Part shown: piece by piece, positions 10,716-19,254 of the stretch
How positions within the stretch are numbered: the stretch's first letter is position 1
Layout: each line of letters begins with the position of its first letter
Assembly (NCBI RefSeq): GCF_030815975.1
Contig: NZ_JAUSXL010000002.1
Location: 2,592,501-2,656,500 of the forward strand
Reading direction: 5' to 3'
DNA length: 64,000 bases
Source of the DNA: Variovorax paradoxus
Lineage (GTDB): Bacteria > Pseudomonadota > Gammaproteobacteria > Burkholderiales > Burkholderiaceae_C
Program-made: the position numbers and the translations under genes
Notes under the pieces: generated by a model
Told to the model about the DNA's origin: nothing
Seen by the model: only the letters and a program-made list of their open reading frames with translations
Database searches by the model: none

Positions 10716-12304
10716 TGCCGCTGCCCGCAGCGGCCACGCTCCGCACGTCGCGCGCCTTTTCCGCCGTGGGCCTGCTGCGCCTTCTTGGATTCGCTTTCGC
10801 GGGTTTCGCACAGGCCGCCGCCATTGCCTGGCCCGCGAACGGGCGGCCGCTGTGGTGGCTGCAGCTGGTCTCGCTGGCGGTGCTCGTCGGCCTGCTGGAC
10901 CGGCTGCGCGCCGAAGGCGCGGGCTGGCGCCGCGCCGGCCTGCATGGCTGGCTTTTCTCGACCGCCTGGCTCACCGGCAGCTTCTGGTGGCTCTTCATTT
11001 CGATGCACACCTATGGCGGGCTTGCGGCGCCGCTTGCGGCGATCGCGGTGCTCCTGCTCGCGGCCGCGCTCGGGCTGTACTACGCGGTGGCCTGCGCCTG
11101 GTTCGTCGTTCGCGGGCCTCGCGGGCCCGTGGCCGGCGCGCTGGTGTTCGCCGCACTGTGGACGCTGGCCGAACTCGTGCGCGGCAGCTGGTTCACGGGC
11201 CTGCCCTGGGGCGCGGGCGGCTATGCGCACGTCGAGGGGCCGCTGGCTGCGTGGGCGCCGTGGATCGGCGTGTACGGCATTGGCGCGGTGGCTGCGCTGG
11301 TGGCCGCGCTGGTGGCGCTGACCCGCCCCGCGCGCAGCGTCGCACTGGCGCAGGCCCTGGTGCTTGCCGCCGCTGCATTCGCCGCGCCGCATCTCGCGGC
11401 ACCGCTGCCCGTTGCTGCGCAGGGCGCCGGCGCCTCGAGCGGCAAGCTGCAACTCGCGCTGCTGCAAGGCAATATCCCGCAAGACGAAAAATTCATTCCC
11501 GGCGGCGGCATCGACCTTGCACTGCGCTGGTACGGAGAACAGCTGCGCGATGCCAAGGCCTCGCTCGTGGTGACGCCGGAAACCGCATTGCCGCTGCTGC
11601 CACAGCAACTGCCCGCCGGCTACCTGGAGGCGATACAGGCGCGCTACAGCCAGGGCACGCAGGCCGCCATCGTCGGCCTGCCGCTGGGCGGCCAGGGCAG
11701 CTACAGCAACGCGGTGCTCGGCTTCCAGCCCGGCGCGGCCGAGCCCTACAGCTACAGCAAGCACCACCTGGTTCCGTTCGGCGAATTCATTCCGCCGGGC
11801 TTTCGCTGGTTCATCCGCATGATGAACATCCCGCTCGGCGACTTCGCCCGCGGCGGCCTGGCGCAGGCGCCCTTCGCCTGGCAGGGCCAGCGCATTGCGC
11901 CGAACATCTGCTACGAAGACCTGTTCGGCGACGAGATCGGCGCCAACTTCAAGGACCAGGCCACGGCGCCGACCATCCTGCTCAACGTGAGCAACATCGC
12001 GTGGTTCGGCAACTCGGTGGCCATCGACCAGCACCTGGCCATCTCGCGCATGCGCTCGCTCGAATTCGCGCGGCCGATGGTGCGGGCCACCAACACCGGC
12101 GCGACTGCGGTCATCGATGCCGAAGGCCGCGTCACGCACCAGCTGCCGCGCCTCACGCGCGGCGTGCTCGAAGCGTCGGTCGAAGGCCGCACGGGCCTCA
12201 CGCCCTATGCGCGCTGGGTGGCGCCGTTCGGGCTGTGGCCGCTGTGGATCGCGGCGATCGCCGTCGTGGCCATGGCCTTCGCGCTGCGCCGCCGCTGGGG
12301 CTGA
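10715..12304 (+). CDS. lnt: Apolipoprotein N-acyltransferase
   Basis: Inner membrane enzyme that adds the third acyl chain to lipoproteins. The 529-residue protein has an N-terminal block of about six to seven hydrophobic segments (to residue 230), then a nitrilase-type domain with the Glu-Lys-Cys triad visible in TPETALPLL, YSYSKHHLVPFGEF and NICYEDLFG, and a last membrane segment (FGLWPLWIAAIAVVAMAFAL). Start overlaps the corC stop. It meets the next gene tail to tail with 18 bases between. Confidence 0.95.
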   Translation: MPLPAAATLRTSRAFSAVGLLRLLGFAFAGFAQAAAIAWPANGRPLWWLQLVSLAVLVGLLDRLRAEGAGWRRAGLHGWLFSTAWLTGSFWWLFISMHTYGGLAAPLAAIAVLLLAAALGLYYAVACAWFVVRGPRGPVAGALVFAALWTLAELVRGSWFTGLPWGAGGYAHVEGPLAAWAPWIGVYGIGAVAALVAALVALTRPARSVALAQALVLAAAAFAAPHLAAPLPVAAQGAGASSGKLQLALLQGNIPQDEKFIPGGGIDLALRWYGEQLRDAKASLVVTPETALPLLPQQLPAGYLEAIQARYSQGTQAAIVGLPLGGQGSYSNAVLGFQPGAAEPYSYSKHHLVPFGEFIPPGFRWFIRMMNIPLGDFARGGLAQAPFAWQGQRIAPNICYEDLFGDEIGANFKDQATAPTILLNVSNIAWFGNSVAIDQHLAISRMRSLEFARPMVRATNTGATAVIDAEGRVTHQLPRLTRGVLEASVEGRTGLTPYARWVAPFGLWPLWIAAIAVVAMAFALRRRWG

Positions 12305-12322
12305 CGCAGCGCGCCATCACCG

Positions 12323-13696
12323 TCAGGCGGCCGCCGCTGCGGCCTTCACGGGCCAGTCGCGCAGCTTGCCCGGGTTCAGCAGGCCCATCGGGTCGAAGCG
12401 CTTCTTCATCTCGATGACCTCGGGCGGCAGCGCCCCGCCCGCCTTGCCGTCTTCCACGATGTTCACATGCGGATTGTTGATGTGCACGCCGTGCGCGCGG
12501 TGAATGCCGATGATCTCCGCGAGCCGCTCCTCGGTACTGAAGCGCACCAGCTGGAGTCCGCTGCAGGTCATGAGCCCTGCCACGTTGCGGATGAACTCGA
12601 TGTGCATCAGCACCTCGCCGCCGAGCAGCTGCTCCATCTCGATGACCTGTTCGACATGCCGGCCCGGCACGAAGCCGCTCTGCAGGTAGGTGAGCGTGGG
12701 GTCGGCCTTGAGTGCATGCAGCGTGGTGTGGTTCCAGGTGAATTCCACCAGCGTGCGGTTGCTTTTCTGCACCTCGGCCGCCGTCCTGCGGTAGCTCACG
12801 GTGCCGCCATGCGCCTCGGCCAGCTGCAGCATCGCCGGCTCGCAGGATTGCGCCACCAGCGACAGCACCGTGTGGCAGCCCTTGGGCAGGTGCGCGGCGA
12901 GCTGCGCCAGGTGGTCCGAGATCGGGGCGGCGAAGAAGGCGATCTCCCGCTTCACGATGCCGGGCGCATTCGCGAGCTTGTCGGCGAAGTGCAGCGCGTC
13001 TGCAAAATTGTCGAAAGTCACCAGCGTTTCGAGCCAGGGGTGCGCGGGCGCGAGTGCGATCTCCAGCTCCAGCACCAGCCCGTTGGTGCCCCAGAGGTGG
13101 TGCATGCGCATGGCCTCGGCGCCGCGCAGCTCGACCATCTGCGGCTCGGCCTCGATGGTCATCGCGCGGATGCCCAGCACATTGCCGGGCGCGCCCAGCG
13201 GCCCATAGTTGATGGAGCCCACGCCGCCGAAACCGCCGCCGAACAGGCCGCCGAGCGTGGCGCTGCGGTAGGTGGAGGGGACGCTGCGCATCTCCTGCCC
13301 CGAGGGCCGGGTCTGCTTCTCGAGCTCGCCCAGGCGAATGCCCGCCTGTGCGCGGGCCACGCCGGGCTTCACCCACAGGAAGGCGTTGTAGCCCGTCATG
13401 TCGAGCACCACGCCACCCGCGAGCGGCGTGGTCTGGCCGTAGTTGCCGGTGCCGCTGCCGCGGATGGTGATCGGCAGGTTGCGTCGCGCGCAGGCGCCGA
13501 CCACGGCGCGGATTTCGTCCTCGGTGCGCGGACGCACGGCCACGTCGGCGCGCTTGTCTTTCAGCTGGCGGTTCAGCACGGGGCTGAACCACGAGAAGTC
13601 CTGCGACAGGCGCGCCACGCGGCTTTCGTCGGTGATCCAGTCGAGGTCGGGCAGTTCGAACAGCAACTGCTCGATGGCGGAAATGGAAGCGTTCAT
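12323..13696 (-). CDS. FAD-binding oxidase (PCMH/GlcD family)
   Basis: A 457-residue flavoprotein: PCMH-type FAD-binding domain in the first half (PITIRGSGTGNYGQTTPLAG, ATLGGLFGGGFGGVGSINYG) and a C-terminal part ending KKRFDPMGLLNPGKL, as in D-lactate/glycolate or vanillyl-alcohol type oxidases. It is the last gene of the minus-strand unit that includes the ABC permease (11 bases upstream), so it probably oxidises the imported compound or a product of it. Substrate not identifiable. Confidence 0.82.
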   Translation of the reverse strand: MNASISAIEQLLFELPDLDWITDESRVARLSQDFSWFSPVLNRQLKDKRADVAVRPRTEDEIRAVVGACARRNLPITIRGSGTGNYGQTTPLAGGVVLDMTGYNAFLWVKPGVARAQAGIRLGELEKQTRPSGQEMRSVPSTYRSATLGGLFGGGFGGVGSINYGPLGAPGNVLGIRAMTIEAEPQMVELRGAEAMRMHHLWGTNGLVLELEIALAPAHPWLETLVTFDNFADALHFADKLANAPGIVKREIAFFAAPISDHLAQLAAHLPKGCHTVLSLVAQSCEPAMLQLAEAHGGTVSYRRTAAEVQKSNRTLVEFTWNHTTLHALKADPTLTYLQSGFVPGRHVEQVIEMEQLLGGEVLMHIEFIRNVAGLMTCSGLQLVRFSTEERLAEIIGIHRAHGVHINNPHVNIVEDGKAGGALPPEVIEMKKRFDPMGLLNPGKLRDWPVKAAAAAA

Positions 13697-13707
13697 GGTC
13701 AAGGTTT

Positions 13708-14511
13708 TCAATCCTGGGAAAGTTCGCTCGCATGCCACGAGCCCAGCGCCAGCTTGGTGAGCCAGGCCATCAGCACGAAGAGCGCAACGCCGGTCAGCGA
13801 AATCAGCAGCAGGGCCGCGAACATGCGCGGAATGTTCAGCTGGAAGCCGGCCTGAAGAATCTGGTAAGCCAGCCCCGCGCCCGAGCCGCCGGTGCCGGCC
13901 ACGAACTCGGCCACCACCGCGCCAATCAGCGCCAGCCCGCTCGAGATGCGCAGCCCGCCAAAGAAGTACGGCAGCGCGCTCGGGATGCGCAGCCGCACCA
14001 GCTGCTGCCAGCGCGTCGCGCGGTTGAGCTTGAAGTAGCTCTGCAGGTCGGGGTCGATGCTGCGCAGGCCGAGCGTGGTGTTGCTGATGATCGGGAACAG
14101 CGCCACCAGCGCGGCGCATACCGTCATGGCCGCCGTCGGGTTCTTCACCCAGATGATGATGAGCGGCGCCACCGCCACGATGGGCGTCACCTGCAGCAGC
14201 ACCGCATACGGAAAGAGCGCGGTCTCGATGCGCTTGCTCTGCACGAACAGGAACGAGATCAGCACCCCGGCCACGGTGGCCAGCGCGAAGGACAGCAGCG
14301 TGATCTTGAGCGTGACCAGCAGCGCGTTGCCGAGCGGCACCCAGTCGGTGACGAGCGTCTGCACCATGAGGAAGGGCGAGGGCACCAGGTAGGGCGGCAG
14401 CTCCATCGCGACCACCATCCACTGCCACAGCGCGACCAGCACCACGCCGATGAGCACGGGATAGAGCACGCGCTGCACGCGCGGCTGGCTCAGAAGAGGT
14501 TTGGCCTTCAC
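13708..14511 (-). CDS. ABC transporter permease (NitT/TauT, SsuC-like)
   Basis: A 267-residue membrane protein with about six hydrophobic segments and the permease coupling loop LNRATRWQQLVRLRIPSALPYF, quoted in part as RATRWQQLVRLRIPSALP (EAA-type motif with G replaced). The GTG start overlaps the stop of the ATPase gene (GTGA), indicating coupled translation. Belongs to the family serving nitrate, taurine, sulfonate and hydroxymethylpyrimidine importers; works with the neighbouring ATPase and receptor. Confidence 0.88.
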   Translation of the reverse strand: MKAKPLLSQPRVQRVLYPVLIGVVLVALWQWMVVAMELPPYLVPSPFLMVQTLVTDWVPLGNALLVTLKITLLSFALATVAGVLISFLFVQSKRIETALFPYAVLLQVTPIVAVAPLIIIWVKNPTAAMTVCAALVALFPIISNTTLGLRSIDPDLQSYFKLNRATRWQQLVRLRIPSALPYFFGGLRISSGLALIGAVVAEFVAGTGGSGAGLAYQILQAGFQLNIPRMFAALLLISLTGVALFVLMAWLTKLALGSWHASELSQD

Positions 14512-15338
14512 CGTGCGTACTCCTCGTCGGCGTTGCTCGCGCGCAGCAGGCTGTCCTGCAGCCGCCTGGCATGGCGCGCGAACTCCGGCGTCACCATGAA
14601 GTCGGGGGTGCGCGGGTAGGGCTCGTCGATGTGGAACTGCTCCACCACGCGGCCCGGCCGCGCGGCCATCATCACCACGCGGGTCGACAGGAACACCGCC
14701 TCGTGGATCGAGTGCGTCACGAAGATCACCGTGAGCTTCTTCTTGCGCCAGAGGTCGAGCAGGTCGGCATCGAGCTTGTGGCGCGTGATCTCGTCGAGCG
14801 CGCCGAAGGGCTCGTCCATCAGCAGCAGGTCGGGCTGCGTGACCAGCCCGCGCGCGATCGACACCCGCATCTGCATGCCGCCCGAGAGCGCGCGCGGCAA
14901 TGCATCGGCAAACTTCTCCAGGCCCACCAGCGCGAGCGACTCCATCACCCGCGCGTCGGCGTCCTTGCGCGGCACGCGGGCCAGGTCGAGCGGCAGCCGC
15001 ACGTTGGTGCGCACGCTGGCCCACGGCATCAGCGTGGCCGACTGGAACACGAAGGACATCCGGCGTGCGCTGTCGTGCAACTGGCTGACCGGCTTGCGCC
15101 ACACCAGCAGCCGTCCGTCGCTCGGCTCGAGCATGCCCGCCACCATCTTGAGCAGCGTGCTCTTGCCGCAGCCCGAAGGCCCGAGCAGCGTGACGAATTC
15201 GCCTTCTGCGATCGACAGGTCCACCGGCAGCAGCGCCTGCGTGCCGTTGGGGTAGGTCTTCTCGGCCGAGAGCACTTCCACCGCGGGCACGGCAGGCGCC
15301 GCGGGCGGCGCGAGGGTGTGGGGTTCGATGCGGTTCAT
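14508..15338 (-). CDS. ABC transporter ATP-binding protein (NitT/TauT type)
   Basis: A 276-residue ATPase: Walker A GPSGCGKST, Q-loop FVFQSATLMPW, signature LSGGMQMRVSIAR (first Q of the usual LSGGQ replaced by M, common in this family), Walker B LLLMDEPFGALDE and switch His in FVTHSIHEA. Energises the permease at 13708-14511. Lies 13 bases behind the receptor gene. Confidence 0.92.
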   Translation of the reverse strand: MNRIEPHTLAPPAAPAVPAVEVLSAEKTYPNGTQALLPVDLSIAEGEFVTLLGPSGCGKSTLLKMVAGMLEPSDGRLLVWRKPVSQLHDSARRMSFVFQSATLMPWASVRTNVRLPLDLARVPRKDADARVMESLALVGLEKFADALPRALSGGMQMRVSIARGLVTQPDLLLMDEPFGALDEITRHKLDADLLDLWRKKKLTVIFVTHSIHEAVFLSTRVVMMAARPGRVVEQFHIDEPYPRTPDFMVTPEFARHARRLQDSLLRASNADEEYAR

Positions 15339-15351
15339 GAGGAGGAAAAGC

Positions 15352-16341
15352 TCAGGGCAGGACCTTGGCGTCCTTGATGAACTCTGTGGTGTAGGTCTTG
15401 GCCAGTTCCACCTTCGCCGGGTCGAGCAGCTTGGCGGCGACGAGAAAGTCGTAGCTCGCCTTGGAGCGCGCGTCGGTGATCACGCCGATGCCGAGCTTGG
15501 CCGCATCGCCGCCGGTGACCATGCCCATTTCCTTGAGCTTGGCCACGCTGTAGGCCAGCTGGTCGTCGGTCATGTTGGGGTTGTCCTTCTTGATCAGCGC
15601 GTTGGCGGGCGCCGGATCGGCGAGGTAGCTCTTCCAGCCCTCGGCCGAGGCCTTCACGAAGGCTTCCACCTGCTTGCTGCGGTCCTTCACGGTCTTTTCC
15701 ATGCACGACACCGTGGTGGCGTAGGCCGGGAAGCCGTGGTCGCTGAACATCAGCACGGTGCTCTTCACGCCGGCCTTCTGGATCGCGTAGGGCTCCGAGG
15801 TCAGGTAGCCCTGCTGCGCGGTGTTCTTGTCGGCCACGAAGGGCTGGATGTTGAAGGTGTAGGGGCGCGTCTGTTCGTCGGTGAAGCCAAACCTGGCCTT
15901 GAGCCAGGGCCAGTAGCCGCGGTTGGCCTGCGCGCCGATCAGCAGCGTCTTGCCCTTGAGGTCCTCGAACTTCTTCACGTCGTCGTGCGCGATCAGCACC
16001 TGCGGATCCTTCTGGAAGAAGGCCGCCACGTTGACGACCGGCACGCCGCCTTCGCGCACCTGCATCATCTGGATATCGCTCGAACCCATGATGCAGTCGG
16101 CCTGGCCCGCGGCCATCATCTGCGTGATGTTGACCTGCGGCCCGCCCATCTTGAGGGTCACGTCGAGGCCGTGCTTCTTGTAGATGCCCAGCGCTACTGC
16201 CTGGTAGAAGCCGCCGTGCTCGGCCTGCGCGTACCAGTTGGTCATGTAGGTGAACTTGTCTTGCGCCTGGGCCGGTGCTGGTGCAGCGGCGAGCAGTGCG
16301 AGCGCGGCGGCGCCGGCCATGGAAAGAGCGAAGGAGCGCAT
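15352..16341 (-). CDS. NMT1/THI5-type ABC substrate-binding protein
   Basis: A 329-residue periplasmic receptor with a cleavable signal peptide (to about AQAQ, residue 26). The fold is of the NMT1/THI5 family (TYMTNWYAQAEHGGFYQAVA, GLDVTLKMGGPQVN, AAGQADCIMGSSD). Family members bind pyrimidines (hydroxymethylpyrimidine), taurine, sulfonates and other small acids. The position between ATPase and a creatininase-like gene indicates a nitrogen compound as ligand; this is inference. Confidence 0.85.
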   Translation of the reverse strand: MRSFALSMAGAAALALLAAAPAPAQAQDKFTYMTNWYAQAEHGGFYQAVALGIYKKHGLDVTLKMGGPQVNITQMMAAGQADCIMGSSDIQMMQVREGGVPVVNVAAFFQKDPQVLIAHDDVKKFEDLKGKTLLIGAQANRGYWPWLKARFGFTDEQTRPYTFNIQPFVADKNTAQQGYLTSEPYAIQKAGVKSTVLMFSDHGFPAYATTVSCMEKTVKDRSKQVEAFVKASAEGWKSYLADPAPANALIKKDNPNMTDDQLAYSVAKLKEMGMVTGGDAAKLGIGVITDARSKASYDFLVAAKLLDPAKVELAKTYTTEFIKDAKVLP

Positions 16342-16415
16342 GGTGGGAACCTCTCGAAGGCGGGTGAAGGAACGGTTGGAAAAAAGGGGCGATCGACCGA
16401 TGCAAGGAGCGCGCC

Positions 16416-17279
16416 TCAGGCCGCTTCGAAGGACTGCTGGATGAAGCCCTGCTGGTGGCCGCGCTCCCAGGTGGCTTCCTCGCGCACCACCCAGCGCAGC
16501 GCATGGAGCTCGGTCAGCGCCTGCACCCAGCTGTCGGAGAGCGTGTCCAGGATCTCCTGGCCCTGCTCGCGCGTGGCGCTGGTCGGGTCGCCGATCACGC
16601 CACTGGGGCCGAAGTCGCGCGCGGTCCAGGCGCAGGCCGGGCGTCCGTCGGCCGACAGCAGCTTGATCGGGAACGGGGGCGGAAAGTTGGCGGCGGCGCG
16701 CTCCATGTGCACGGTGTCGGGCGCCAGCGCGAGCATCAGTGCGGTCTCGGAATGGCCGGCGTGCATCGACAGGCGCCTTTCCTGCTCGCTGATCTGCTTG
16801 CTCGATGCGTTCGGCAGGCGCGACACGCCATGCGGCACCACCACGAAGTCGCCATGCCGCAGCCGCAGCTCGCGCGCCGCCATCTCCAGCACCTGCGGCT
16901 GGCCGCCGTGGCCGTTGGCAAAGAGCAGCTTGCGAAAGCCCGCGCGGTAGACCGACTCGCCGATCTCGGTCACGGTCGCGAGCAGCGTGGTGCCGGTGAG
17001 CGTCATGGTGCCGGGAAAGTGCAGGTGCTCTTCCGACTTGCCGTAGGTGATGGTGGGCAGCGCGAAGGCGCGCACCTCGGCCGGCAGCTTCTCGAGCGCC
17101 TTGCCCATCACGCCCGAGGCGATCACGCTGTCGACCGAGCACGGCAGGTGCGGGCCGTGCTGCTCGATGGCGCCGCAGGGCAGCACGATGACCGTGTTTT
17201 CGCGGTCGGGCAGCGCGGCGATTTCGGTCCAGCTCAGGTAGGGCAGGAAGCGGTGGGGCGGGATGTAGCCGTGGAGCAT
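16416..17279 (-). CDS. Creatininase family amidohydrolase
   Basis: A 287-residue cytosolic protein of the creatininase fold, with metal-binding motifs IEQHGPHLP (Glu, His), SVDS (Asp), FANGHGG and MHAGHSETALML (Glu). Family members open cyclic amides (creatinine, formamidopyrimidines) or act in riboflavin/F420 synthesis. AAAGGA stands before the chosen ATG. Placed between the receptor gene and a CodA-like amidohydrolase in one unit, so hydrolysis of an imported ring compound is likely. Confidence 0.85.
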   Translation of the reverse strand: MLHGYIPPHRFLPYLSWTEIAALPDRENTVIVLPCGAIEQHGPHLPCSVDSVIASGVMGKALEKLPAEVRAFALPTITYGKSEEHLHFPGTMTLTGTTLLATVTEIGESVYRAGFRKLLFANGHGGQPQVLEMAARELRLRHGDFVVVPHGVSRLPNASSKQISEQERRLSMHAGHSETALMLALAPDTVHMERAAANFPPPFPIKLLSADGRPACAWTARDFGPSGVIGDPTSATREQGQEILDTLSDSWVQALTELHALRWVVREEATWERGHQQGFIQQSFEAA

Positions 17280-17296
17280 AGGATGTCCTTTGTGCG

Positions 17297-18565
17297 TCAG
17301 CGGGGAAGGAAAGGCGCCGCGTCGCCGTGTGTGACGCGGCCTTCGCGCAGCACCACGCGCGCGGCGCTGCGCGAGGGCCAGCCGTGGCGGTCGGCCTGGG
17401 TGAACAGCACGAGGTCGGCCGTGGCGCCGACCAGCGTGGGCGTGGCCGGCGCGCGCTGCAGCCAGTCGCTGCGGCACAGTGCCTGCGACCAGTCGTCGAA
17501 GAGGTCGTCGAGCTGCGCGACCAGCGCGGCGGTGCCCAGGGCCTCGACAGGGTCGAAGCTGCCGAGGCGGCAGAACGGGTCCTGCACGTTGTCGCTCGCG
17601 AACAGCAGCGGAATGCCGCGCTCGCGCGCTTCCTTCACCAGCGTGATGCCGCGCATGCGCGGCGTGCGGCCCGTCACCGCGTCCTGCAGCAGCAGGTTGG
17701 TGGCGGGCAGCGAGACGATGGTGATCGGCGCATGTGCGACCGCGTCGAGCGTGGTCAGCGCCTCGGCTTCGGGCTGCACCGAGAGTGCGCAGACGTGGCC
17801 GCAGACCACGCGGCCTTCGAAGCCGATCTCGCGCAGGATGCGGGCGGTGGTCTGCAAGCCGGCCGCCGCGGGATTCAGTTCTTCATCGACGTGCAGGTCG
17901 ACGTCGAGATCGCAGGCCTGCGCCGCCACCAGCAGGTTGCGCAGCGCGTTCGCGCTCCAGTTGGTGGAGTGCACGAAGCCGCCGAGCAGCGCGTGCGGCC
18001 CCGTGGCCTTCACCTGCCTGGCGAGCCGCAGGGCCTGCGCGGCGTCCTCGAACAGCGGCAGCTTGATGAGGCTGACCTGTTCCAGCCGCATCCTGCCGGC
18101 CCATTCCTGCGCGAGCTCGGCCATCACGGGCCAGGCCAGCGGGACCGCATCGGGCTCCCACCAGTCGACATGCGTGCGCAGGTGCGTGGTGCCGCATTCC
18201 CAGGCCCACTGCAGGCCGCGCGCGGCGCGCTCGTGCACATCGGCGGGGCTCCAGTGCACGCGGTCGGCCAGCATCGCGTCGATGGCGCCGAGCAGGCCGG
18301 GCTGCACCTGTTTCATGCGCGGCAGCGTGAAGGCCTTGTCCAGGTGCGTGTGGGCGTCGACCAAGCCCGGCAGCACGAGGGTGCCGGCCAGGTCCCAATC
18401 TTCGGGATGGGGCTCGTCCTGGTCGGAAACAGGCCGCAGCGACTGCACGCGCCCGGCTTCGAGCGCAATGCGCGCCAGCACCGGCACGCCGTCGCGCTCG
18501 GGCCAGTCGGCGGGCAGCAGCCAGCGCGGCAGGCGCGCGTTGCCGAGCACGGCGGGCGCCCTCAT
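17297..18565 (-). CDS. Amidohydrolase / cytosine deaminase-like (CodA family)
   Basis: A 422-residue metal-dependent hydrolase. Visible metal and active-site motifs are DAHTHLDKAF, LHVDEELN, VCGHVCAL and FASDNVQDPF, in the order found in cytosine deaminase. The start overlaps the stop of the upstream flavodoxin-fold gene (ATGA). Works in the same unit as the creatininase-like protein; deamination or ring opening of a heterocycle is the likely reaction, the exact substrate unknown. Confidence 0.83.
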   Translation of the reverse strand: MRAPAVLGNARLPRWLLPADWPERDGVPVLARIALEAGRVQSLRPVSDQDEPHPEDWDLAGTLVLPGLVDAHTHLDKAFTLPRMKQVQPGLLGAIDAMLADRVHWSPADVHERAARGLQWAWECGTTHLRTHVDWWEPDAVPLAWPVMAELAQEWAGRMRLEQVSLIKLPLFEDAAQALRLARQVKATGPHALLGGFVHSTNWSANALRNLLVAAQACDLDVDLHVDEELNPAAAGLQTTARILREIGFEGRVVCGHVCALSVQPEAEALTTLDAVAHAPITIVSLPATNLLLQDAVTGRTPRMRGITLVKEARERGIPLLFASDNVQDPFCRLGSFDPVEALGTAALVAQLDDLFDDWSQALCRSDWLQRAPATPTLVGATADLVLFTQADRHGWPSRSAARVVLREGRVTHGDAAPFLPR

Positions 18566-19149
18566 GCGAAACGCGCCATCGCGGCGCCGACCCGTGCCAT
18601 GAAGCGCTTGAGCTGGGGCTCGGTCGCCACGTTCATGTGGTAGTGGGCGTGGTAGTCCACCCGGGCGCGGCGGCCGGTGAGCCGCAGCATGTAGCGCGTG
18701 ACGATCTTGCGCGGCGGGTCGCCCATGTACCAGGCCATCCAGCGCGGCCGCCCGTAGGTGACCACGGCGCTGATGCGCTTGATGTGCGTGAGCATCGGCT
18801 TCACGTGGGCCGGATCGCTGATGTCGAAGGCCACCCCGGGCATGAAGAGCCGGTCGAAGTAGCCCTTGAGCATCGCGGGCAGGCCGAAGCACCAGGTCGG
18901 AAAGCAGAACACGAGGCCTTCGGCCCACTGCAGCCGCTCTACGTACGGCTTGAGCGGCAGCTGGTTGTGCGGCACCTCGTGGTAGCCGAGCCGCTCCTCG
19001 CGCGAGAGCACCGGATTGAAGCCCTCGGCGTACAGGTCGCAGTCGTCCACCTCGTGCCCGGCGGCGCGCAGGTTCTTCAGCACCTCCTGGTGCAGGGCGG
19101 CGTGGAAACTGGTTTCGACCGGATGGCAGTAGACGACGAGCACGCGCAT
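18562..19149 (-). CDS. NAD(P)H-dependent oxidoreductase (flavodoxin-like, NQO/MdaB family)
   Basis: A 195-residue protein with the flavodoxin-like fold of NAD(P)H quinone/FMN reductases: LVVYCHPVETSFHAAL at the N-terminus, FCFPTWCFGLPAMLKGYFDR in the middle. First gene of the minus-strand catabolic unit that runs to 12323; overlapping the next start codon. Could supply reduced flavin or detoxify quinones; role in the pathway is not evident. Confidence 0.82.
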   Translation of the reverse strand: MRVLVVYCHPVETSFHAALHQEVLKNLRAAGHEVDDCDLYAEGFNPVLSREERLGYHEVPHNQLPLKPYVERLQWAEGLVFCFPTWCFGLPAMLKGYFDRLFMPGVAFDISDPAHVKPMLTHIKRISAVVTYGRPRWMAWYMGDPPRKIVTRYMLRLTGRRARVDYHAHYHMNVATEPQLKRFMARVGAAMARFA

Positions 19150-19254
19150 GGTGTGTTTGACCGCTTAATCAGAGCAAGTGGTCAGGTTATGCAAGCGACG
19201 TGCCAGTCCGGATGCACCAGCCTGGGGAGGCGGGGGCTGCCCGCGGCCCGGTGG

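Noticed and set aside
16455-18643. Two long plus-strand frames over the creatininase/amidohydrolase genes
   Set aside because: Ser/Arg-rich or His/Gln-rich composition and no motifs; the minus-strand genes have catalytic motifs and overlapping start/stop signals.
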